Assembly: GCA_933822405.4 (NCBI GenBank)
Contig: CAKOGP040002080.1
Span: 124,001-188,000 of the forward strand
Direction: 5' to 3'
DNA: 64,000 bases
From: Cylindrotheca closterium
Lineage: Eukaryota; Bacillariophyta; Bacillariophyceae; Bacillariales; Bacillariaceae
In this document: one piece after another, positions 53,441 to 61,199 of the stretch
Position numbering within the stretch: the stretch's first letter is position 1
Layout: each line of letters starts with the position of its first letter
Translations under genes and position numbers: made by a program
The notes under the pieces: generated by a model
What the model was told of the DNA's origin: nothing
Seen by the model: the letters and a program-made list of their open reading frames with translations, nothing else
The model's database searches: none

Positions 53441-54602
53441 GATATTTGATGTTTATGCACTTTGTGGTTGACAACAAAGACCAAACGCCGCCACTGCTTC
53501 TCGTCCGAGCTGCCGCCTTCTTCATTATTCTGTTTCCCAAGAACCAATTACTCCCGGTACCACTCAGGTTTCGAATATGAAGCTTGGTTTCTGAAAAATG
53601 TAGGGTTCCTTTTTGTCACCCCGCATAAAACTGTTATATCGTGACCCAATATTTTTATTTAAAAAATACCGTATTTATATAAAATAATATTTTATATATT
53701 ATAAAATAATATTTTTTATATTGTTCTGAAAAACAGCCTGTACGTACGTGTACTGGTACACGATATGAGAACTGTACAGACTGTACCGGTACGCTACCAA
53801 TTGACATGTGGAGACGCGAAGTGATGGCTCGCTGTGTGCATTCGGTCTCTTGTGGAATGTTGATAGAACGAGGAGTCTTGCGTATTTTATTGATCCCGAA
53901 GTGATGATTTGTTCGACAAACGAGAACTTATATATGTAATACTCCTTCTTCTGGTAATGGAGTTCTCTGCAATGAACGGAATGCAAATTTGATGATCAAT
54001 CTTACCTCTTACGGTACACAGTACACGGTACTAGTACTGGTACCAGAATGTAATGTCTTTACTTGAAATCCAATGAGATGCATAAAAATATATGTACACT
54101 TTTTTTAAAGACAATTTCAAATTGATATGGAATCACTACTGTACTAACAGAATAACGCTGTACATTTGTACTTGCATGTAAGCTGCAAGCTTCGGAAAGA
54201 AGTTCAAAATGTGACCATTCTTCTGCTTGTTTCGCACCTGAAGTCTGCATCGTCATTCATGACTCCTGACTCCTGGCCTACAGTACTAGCGCAGTCCTTC
54301 AGATCCCACATCCTGTCGCAATCGAAACGAGTGCATTGCATGTCCGATCCAATCAACGTGACGCATATTCCGCGTTTCGCATGACAGCGGACAAGTTTTA
54401 TCAAACAACCATCATATGTCGAAGCGCATAGCCCAATTCCAAGACAGGATCTCCGTACAGTAGCCACTCCTCAAGTTGATATCATTCCGTATCGCTGCTT
54501 CCATAAAGTAGACTGCAATATAAATGATGCTGACCGAACTAACAGGACGCACTCCCACAAAAAGCTCATGACGATTGATGAATGGTAGTAGGAAACCGCA
54601 AC
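53441..54602. other. Intergenic between the two receptor genes, with AT-rich repeat and GTAC palindromes
   Basis: About 1160 bases. An AT-rich stretch at 53640-53720 contains AAAATAATATTTT twice, 22 bp apart. GTACCGGTAC is at 53783-53792; GTACTAGTAC (54028-54037) and CTGGTACCAG (54037-54046) are further palindromes. A possible alternative last exon of the GPCR gene ends near 54484. No other gene recognised. Presumed promoter of the receptor cyclase. Confidence 0.5.
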
Positions 54603-57001
54603 TCACTGGCTAGTGCTTTGGGATCTGTTGACACTGTTGTCAATGGTTCCAGTGAAATCGACGCGTGATGATCTAGAAGGAAGCAAACAGAAAAAGACAA
54701 TGGGTTAGAAATAGAAAGATAAAGAGGGTTGCTTCCGGCTTCCAGAAACCGCTGAACTTACTTTGACTCTTGTGCGCTCTCTGGTATGCCTGGTTTTGAA
54801 CCAGGCATTCCAAAATTAGATGCTGTATTGCTTGACAAACCATTTCCTTCGCTTTGTCCGAACAAGTCTACTTCAGTCTCCGAGATGGGATTGAAAGCTC
54901 TCGACGAACCTTGGCCAATTCCTGAAGAGGTTGGTATAGCAAATCCAGAGATGTAAGTGCGACTTTCTTCGATGCTGTCGCGACTCCCTACAGCCCTGGA
55001 GGCCACGTCATGAATATTTGGCATTACATTCCCCTTTCCCACCATGCATTTATACAAGATGGGGCCAACGATCAATAAAATGACTCCGGCGTTGTTCAAG
55101 AACGCGTAGCTGGCACGGACCACGTACGAAATGGCCACACTGTCACCAGACAAAGAAAGCATGATGACCGCCACCATCAAGAGCTGGATGGAGTTGAAAA
55201 GCGATACTGCAACCATTCGAGAGTCGCTGATTTGATGAAATTTTCTCGTTTGCCAGGCTAAGATGTTTCCATAGATAAGTACTGCCAAATGAAGCAGAAT
55301 AAGGACTACTGGATAAACCCAGAAGTTTTCTCCGTTTGAGCTGCATTCTCCTCGCGCTTGCAGAATTGTACCTTCAAAGTCTCGACTAACAACTGAGATG
55401 GTCCAATGAAAAGGGTCCTGTACTGCCCATACTGTGAGCACGATTGCGTCCAAGACGAGGCCTCCTACAATGAATCCAGAAACGTCACGAACCGTCACAA
55501 TAGTACGACGGATTGCTGCCCTTTCTCCAATGCCTATCACAGCCTTGACTCTAGCCATTTTTGCAACCAAGGTTGTTGTTGTCATCATTTGACCCATTCC
55601 AAGCAGCCAGGTCCAAGCCATGCAGGATCGATCAAGGTTTTGTTTCGAGTATCCAAGATTATCTCTTGACATAAAAATGATCGAAGTTGTGTCCACCAGA
55701 GCGCCAACCAAGATGAGAGTAAGGAAGAAAGGCTGAGCAATGGAAACAACCTTCTTCTTTCTGTACATGTATAGCAGAGCGAGTCCCAAAACACAGAGTG
55801 CATAGTTGATAGCCGCAACAACATAACCAACAAGAAACAGAGCCTCTGGAGTAAAGAGACAATCTACGTATTCACAAGGATCGTCCGCATCTTCAATATT
55901 CTTGAGCCCATTGGTTCGTTCGTGTTGTAGTGTCCATGTGCACAATCGATCAGCCACATATGCTTCTCCCAGGAACTCGACAAGCATAGTTTCCCACGTA
56001 TCAGTCGTTGCAATGGGGTTTGGCGTGAATCGAATAATAGTTGTTAGATTTCCAGTCGAAAGGTACTCTATCGCGGAATCAACGGCGAGTTCTGCTTCCA
56101 GAAAAGGAGACTGAATCGTTGTTCCATACTGTTTTCCTTGACCCAAAATGTCACGGTGACCATTGCACACTGTTCCCACAAGAGTGACAGCATCCTCGCC
56201 ATCAAGTCTCCCTCTATCATTCAATGCCTCGTAGGCTCCAATCAATATATTATCATCCATTGCATATACTCCATGAATCTCTTGACCGGTGGTCTTTAGC
56301 TCATCCATCAGGTGTATCATGGCTTCGTAGGCAGGTTGATTTCCCCAGTCCAAAGGAAGATCATGAGTAATTTCGATACTCGAATCTTCAATGGACTGAC
56401 GAAATGCAGCAATCGATAGATGATATCCCCCGTATGATCCTGGATAACCAAGAGCAACAACTTTTGGATTCGAGAGTCCCCTTTCCTCTATCAAAGAGTC
56501 TATCATCATGAGACCAGCGTTACTCGCTCGCAGCGCGTCACTGGGACCAGCGTATCCCAACAAGTGATCCCACTCCCAAGCTGATTCTTCACTGGGGAGT
56601 TGATTCAATTGAATGATTGGTACACCATGTGCATCGTGGAGTTCCTTCATCAGTTGCCGAGATGGTATGTCAACTGGCCAGATGCAGTATATTCTTGGCT
56701 GCACCTCGCTGTCAATTGCTTCTTGCAAGACTAGAAGCGACTTTTCGGAATTAAAGTCGCCAATTTCGCGAATTTCCAGTGATACATTATACCGCCGTAC
56801 CGAAGAAAGAAGCCCATTGTGAAGCCCATTGGGATAGGCTGTGGACCGATCGGGAATGATAGCCACAATATCTGGTGCTGAAGAAGATGTTTCACTCTGC
56901 GCTCTGGTGGAACAGACGCAGACCTGGACCAGTAGCAAAAGGAACAGAATTGTGGATGAGGATGCGCGGACGCAGTTTGATCCAAATCCTGAAAGACACA
57001 T
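54603..57001 (-). CDS. Class C (GABA-B-like) GPCR with bacterial sugar-binding-protein-like ectodomain
   Basis: Main exon 54762-57001 and a short last exon 54603-54672 (stop overlapping a GTGAGT) give 769 residues; reading through the first donor would stop at 54758. A signal peptide (TILFLLLLVQVCVCSTRAQ) precedes a type I periplasmic-binding fold (about 44-345): DIVAIIPDRSTAYPNG, GVPIIQLNQLP, VVALGYPGSYGGYHLS, GVYAMDDNILIGAYEAL and AVTLVGTVCNGH, closest to ribose/sugar-binding proteins. Seven hydrophobic helices follow (about 390-640). The third contains SCMAWTWLLGMG and TTLVAKMARVKAV, as in GABA-B receptors (conserved Cys and K-x-x-RV). There is no Cys-rich linker domain, also GABA-B-like. 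The cytosolic tail is Ser/Gly rich. Signalling through G proteins is expected; ligand unknown. Confidence 0.85.
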
Positions 57002-58025
57002 CAGTTGCTATGGGGCGGTGAAAGAAAGAAAAAGTCTGAAGGGTGGTGATAGTGCTGATCTTGACGAATTGAAAAGGCGAATCCTTTTACCACAGTTCAG
57101 TACCGCACTGCACATGCCGGTATGTCCGCTATAGCCAAAGCGCTCCCCCAGCCCAATCATACACGTAATTGTTCGCGTGCGAACATCAAGGCATGATTGT
57201 TTATTGGATAAAGTGGCTGAAGGACGCAGACAAGACATCCGATTACAGCATTTTATGATACACTGCCGGTACACGTGCGGTAGTCCCGAGATCAGTCTCC
57301 GTGAATTTTGTATTTTGCTTCAAAAAAGTTTTGGCGATTGATGGTACACTATCTAAGATAGCCTACTGCCGTCCTCCGTGTGTTCGGAGTATTTTGTCTT
57401 GCTGTGTACTGTAGCTGGTGGGTTGTGGTGTGAAGCGGGTCGAACTGATCGAGTACTAGACTCGATTCGTTCGACCAATCTCAGAAATCCCGTGTGCGGT
57501 ATTACTGAGATCTGCTTTCCTACCAGGCACCGCCGATACGGTAAAATGGAGGCGGTGCCCAACAGGGCGGGTGAGGTTTGGGAGAGAAAAATTGAATTAC
57601 CACGACACAAGTGGGTGAATTCAATCTCAGTCGATAAACTGGGCATCATTGCCTTTGCGCATCGACAACAACTTTTGACTGTCGAAGGCCGTTCGGCCTT
57701 TGTCCGTCTGTAACACAATGTAGTCAAAGTGATCGAACAGTGTGCCTGTTGGAAAATGTACGAAGAGGTGCAAGAAAACTTCTGACGCTCGCTGAGAGTC
57801 GTGTACGGTCACTTTGTCCATTCTCTCATAATCACTGATATAAGGTGGCAAGCGTTGGCTTCCTCGTTTTGATTGTTGACCAAAAAATAGTCGAGCTAGT
57901 CTTGTTTACCGAACAAGTGAATGAATCAATCATAAAATCAACCATCAATAATCCTCGTTCAATGGAAGATCACGGTGGGCACAAAGGAAACACGACGAAG
58001 CGACATAGAATCAGTTTCCCGGAAA
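57002..58025. other. Divergent intergenic region, no gene seen
   Basis: About 1020 bases between the GPCR start and the Pro-rich gene start. It has a CCGGTACACGTGCGGTA stretch near 57265 with an E-box-like CACGTG. Open frames at 57353-57727 (minus) and 57378-57713 (plus) are antisense to each other and lack family features; neither is called. Confidence 0.5.
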
Positions 58026-59402
58026 ATGTCACAGGTTCCAGCTCGTGAACATTTGAAGAGTCTCATTGACTTTTATCAGGCTGCGGAGAAGCTGCATCGA
58101 GAAGCAGAGGCCGACGTTGTGTTTGCCAAGAAGCGACGGGATGAGGCACGGACTATGAAAGCAGAGACATGGGATCAGCTAGCGGAGGCGAGGAAGAAAT
58201 ATGACGTGGCCGACCTTGAGTTTCCTGTTCCAGTCCCTCTTCCTCAAAGAGAGAGCTCTCGAAGACTTGTCAAGAAACCGGTAGTTCGAAAGAGTAGTGT
58301 TCGCTCCAATCGAGAAGAAGAAAGCTCTCCCTATCCACCGGCAGCCCTCCCAGATGAGGAAGGTAACTTAGCCGAGGACGTGTCTCCGTCCAGGAGATAC
58401 AAACCCTTACAGAACGAGGACGAATTGAAGAGCGACCTCAGGAAGCTAGTGCCTTTGATTCCTAACTTGACGGAACAGGATGCACCAGGTACCCCACAGG
58501 AGCGCACAAGGAAATCAAACGTGGCGCCGGTTCCTGATTCGGCGCAACAGGATGCACCAGGCACCCCACGTCGCAGCCAGAAATCAAAGATGCTGCCGAT
58601 TCCTGACTCGGCAGAACAGGATGCACCAGGCACCCCACGTCGCAGTCGGAAATCAAACTTGCCTTCGATTCCAAACTCGACTGACCAGGGTTCTGGCGCC
58701 CTAGGAACCCCGCATCGTACTCGCAAACCAAAGATGGCGCCGATTCCTGACTCGGCAGAACTAGTTCCAGGTACACCAGGAACTCCACACCGTAGTCGAA
58801 AATCATCACGGAGGGTTCTTGTTTCTCCAGCCGGTCGAAAGAGTACAGTAGTGGGAGGTTCCTTTTCCATGCACAGAAGATCGATTGCACTCGAGTCGAA
58901 AAATATGGATCTCCCTGTACTAGCAATATGCCAAGGTCGTAGTCGGGAATGGTACGAGGCAAACTTTGATGCAGAGAGCCTAGGATTGGCGAAACGCTTT
59001 TATCAAGCAGCTCTGGGCACCAAGACACATGCTACAACCAATCAAGTACACATATCCAGCGTCCTGCTGAATGATGAATGGAATAAAATGGCAACGACAA
59101 CATCCGAGGTTCAGGAATTATACATTGGTGTTAGCAACACTTCCGATGGAAAAGAAACGCTTCGCGATAGGGCCGCGAGAGCACTTGTCCAACCTCGACA
59201 ACAGGAGCCAGTGGCAATTTTCTTCGCTCCCAAGAAAACTAGAAACACTGAAGATGTGTATTATGGTGGGCATTGGAAGGTCGTTGCTGGCAAAATGTTG
59301 GAGCCACCTCGAGTTGTCAAAGGGATGCCTCGACAATGTCTGGTAAGCTTTGTCTTTTGTGGTGTCGACCCAAACATTGTAAAGGCCGTGAACGGTGATT
59401 AG
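58026..59402 (+). CDS. Unknown protein with coiled coil, PGTP-rich tandem repeats and conserved-looking C-terminal domain
   Basis: Single exon, 458 residues from the ATG at 58026. The first 70 residues form a charged coiled coil (LKSLIDFYQAAEKLHREAEA). The middle holds five tandem copies of a roughly 23-residue unit around DSAEQDAPGTPRRSRKS, rich in TP and basic residues and likely a multi-site phosphorylation segment. The last 170 residues look folded: WYEANFDAESLGLAKRFYQA, a VQELYIGVSN strand, PVAIFFAPKKTRNTEDVYYG, GHWKVVAGKMLEPPR and CLVSFVFCGVDPNIV. The YYGGHWKV segment is vaguely like fungal DUF6697-type sequences, but I cannot assign a family. Confidence 0.7.
   Translation: MSQVPAREHLKSLIDFYQAAEKLHREAEADVVFAKKRRDEARTMKAETWDQLAEARKKYDVADLEFPVPVPLPQRESSRRLVKKPVVRKSSVRSNREEESSPYPPAALPDEEGNLAEDVSPSRRYKPLQNEDELKSDLRKLVPLIPNLTEQDAPGTPQERTRKSNVAPVPDSAQQDAPGTPRRSQKSKMLPIPDSAEQDAPGTPRRSRKSNLPSIPNSTDQGSGALGTPHRTRKPKMAPIPDSAELVPGTPGTPHRSRKSSRRVLVSPAGRKSTVVGGSFSMHRRSIALESKNMDLPVLAICQGRSREWYEANFDAESLGLAKRFYQAALGTKTHATTNQVHISSVLLNDEWNKMATTTSEVQELYIGVSNTSDGKETLRDRAARALVQPRQQEPVAIFFAPKKTRNTEDVYYGGHWKVVAGKMLEPPRVVKGMPRQCLVSFVFCGVDPNIVKAVNGD
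58465..58805 (+). repeat. Five tandem 69-78-bp coding repeats
   Basis: The unit centres on CAGGATGCACCAGGCACCCC and encodes DAPGTPRRSRKS with a PIPDSAE spacer. Copies 1-3 are nearly identical; copies 4 and 5 have diverged (GALGTPHRTRK, TPGTPHRSRK). Confidence 0.85.
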
Positions 59403-59602
59403 AATTTGGTGTCCAAGTAGTGCAGTTGGAATACGTTTTTGCTGGGGTTGGGGATAGTTTGAGGGTTGATTATGCGATTTGTGGTTTTCTTGTACATCGA
59501 TTAATGCTTGAAGTCGATTGAAACGAGTTTTCTACGCTTGGACTTGGGAAAAAGGGGTTTTATGTTTCTTGGTTGTTGTGATAGTGATTAGTTCTCTATC
59601 GA

Positions 59603-60076
59603 TTAGCGTCTACGTTTTCCAATAGCATTCTTCTTCTTCCGCCGAGCAATCCGAGAGCATGGTCTCGAGCCTTTGTTGGCCTTCTTTGGTCCTCTTGCAT
59701 TTCTGTTCAAGACATGCATAGCTTCATTCTGCTCGAGAGGATCAAAAATCGATAGAGGAACATGAATGGTAGTGGAAGGTGAGGAGCTGGCCATTTCAGA
59801 ATTCATTGGAGTGCTGTGATCGGCATGTGGAAGAGGAAAATATCGAGAGAAGATACTGTCCAAAAGAAGATCTGTCTTATCCGCTGATTCCTTCTTTCCA
59901 ATTTTCGTGGATGCTGATAGTGTGTTATTCCATTTAGGCGACGAAACCATGGCATCATGAGAAGGATTGGAAGACCAATCACCACATGATCCCAACGATG
60001 CAAAGTTTCGAGAGAATACACTAGTTTTTTCAAGTGATCGTGATAGCCTTAAAGCGGTGCGAAAGCAAGTAGACAT
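59603..60076 (-). CDS. Small basic protein, predicted mitochondrial
   Basis: Single exon, 157 residues from the ATG at 60076 (the frame is open to 60223). This start gives a typical mitochondrial presequence: STCFRTALRLSRSLEKTSVF, rich in Arg, Ser and Leu without acids at first. The C-terminal 40 residues are highly basic and look conserved: MHVLNRNARGPKKANKGSRP followed by CSRIARRKKK. The RxPKKANKGxRPCSRxRRR pattern recalls short basic mitochondrial (possibly mitoribosomal) proteins of fungi and plants, but I cannot name it. A 16-bp palindrome lies 67 bp upstream. Confidence 0.65.
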   Translation of the reverse strand: MSTCFRTALRLSRSLEKTSVFSRNFASLGSCGDWSSNPSHDAMVSSPKWNNTLSASTKIGKKESADKTDLLLDSIFSRYFPLPHADHSTPMNSEMASSSPSTTIHVPLSIFDPLEQNEAMHVLNRNARGPKKANKGSRPCSRIARRKKKNAIGKRRR

Positions 60077-60142
60077 AATGGATATGTACAAGGAATAGGA
60101 GTTGGACCTTTGTTTGAAGGATGACGATGTTGACGGATTACT

Positions 60143-60158
60143 GTACCGGTACCGGTAC
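60143..60158. promoter_or_regulatory. GTACCGGTACCGGTAC perfect 16-bp palindrome
   Basis: A double TACCGGTA palindrome 67-82 bases upstream of the ATG at 60076. Related GTACCGGTAC sites occur at 39375 and 53783 and ATACCGGTAT at 34351. A transcription-factor or core-promoter site is inferred. Confidence 0.4.
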
Positions 60159-60428
60159 TGCAAGGGTGAAGTGTGAGTGAGCATGCAGACAGACAGAAAT
60201 GGTCCGTCCTTCGACTTCATCATCTTTCATTGATGATTCCGCGAACTGAAAATAACAACAGCAATATCATTATTTCTATCTTCAAGACATCCAACGAGAA
60301 CATCAGAAACTGATAATTGCCATTAGCCTTGAGGACCAAAGAACTCTCAACTTAGACTGAATCAACATTCTTTGCAGATTCACTTCAAACCAATTCAATA
60401 ACGAACAAGTGCAAACACACAACCACAA

Positions 60429-60806
60429 ATGTCCGACCCGACACCAACGGATTCAAACAAGGTAGGGAATTATAACGTGATCCGATCAACTGAACTCTCC
60501 AAAACTTTCGTTCGACAGACCAATGCTGATGTCATGTCGTTTTCACCCTAGGAATCTACTGCCAAAAAGCGCTCTCCATCTGACTTTTTGAAGTCTGTCT
60601 TGGGAAGACCAGTCCGAGTAAAGCTGAACTCAGGGATTGAGTACCGAGGAGTACTGGCTTGTTTGGATGGTTATTTGAATATTGCAATGGAACAGACGGA
60701 AGAATTTGGTCTTGATGGCCAATTAAAGGCAAAGTATGGGGACTGTTTCATTCGAGGCAACAACGTGTTGTACATTTCAGCTCAAAAACGAAAAGGCGGG
60801 AGCTAG
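60429..60806 (+). CDS. LSM6: U6 snRNA-associated Sm-like protein LSm6
   Basis: Exons 60429-60461 and 60552-60806 join to 95 residues. The Sm1 motif VKLNSGIEYRGVLACLDGYL and the Sm2 motif IRGNNVLYIS are clear, and NIAMEQTEEFGLDGQLKAKY distinguishes LSm6 from SmF. LSm6 is part of the LSm1-7 ring for mRNA decay and the LSm2-8 ring on U6 snRNA. The first exon is only 33 bases; its ATG is the first one available and gives a short hydrophilic N-terminus. Confidence 0.96.
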
Positions 60807-61199
60807 GTCTGGGCTTGTTTCTTCTTTGATAAAGTTTTGGAGGGATTTTCATCTTTGGATTGTTTTTTAAATAGAAGTACCGAGCTTTTTCTATCGCAGA
60901 CTGTAATCACCAAGAGTCCTGTGCAGTACATCATCGTCAACTGATTGAATGACAAAAATGGACCTCGGATAAAAGTGGAAATAATTAAAACCATCTATCA
61001 CTGACGCGTATCTACTTTAACCAACTTCCAACTCAAGCGTTTTACTAGAATGACTGTACAGCAATGCACATGGTGGTCAAGCATTCGGATCCTGTAATGA
61101 ACATTCAAACAGGTCAATTGTTAGTCCAATGAGTCAGTCATGCAATCCATCCGTTGTGATTTGTGAGCTGTCGCGTTTATTTCCGTTTCATTGTTGACG
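60807..61199. other. Intergenic with GAGTCAGTCA element
   Basis: About 393 bases between LSM6 and the F-BAR-like gene. GAGTCAGTCA at 61131-61140 lies 60 bases upstream of the next ATG. No gene or RNA recognised. Confidence 0.45.

Noticed and set aside
53679..53718. AT-rich repeat as a hairpin terminator or replication origin
   Set aside because: The two AAAATAATATTTT copies are direct, not clean inverted, repeats, and the genome is eukaryotic; no functional claim can be supported.
54484..54762. Longer GPCR C-terminus through a further splice at 54606 to an exon ending near 54484
   Set aside because: The exon 54603-54672 already ends with an in-frame TGA that overlaps the possible donor, so the simpler model is kept; the longer form is possible but needs RNA evidence.
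57353..57727. Overlapping open frames on both strands in the GPCR-Pro-rich gene gap
   Set aside because: Mutually antisense, no recognisable family; coding potential cannot be supported.
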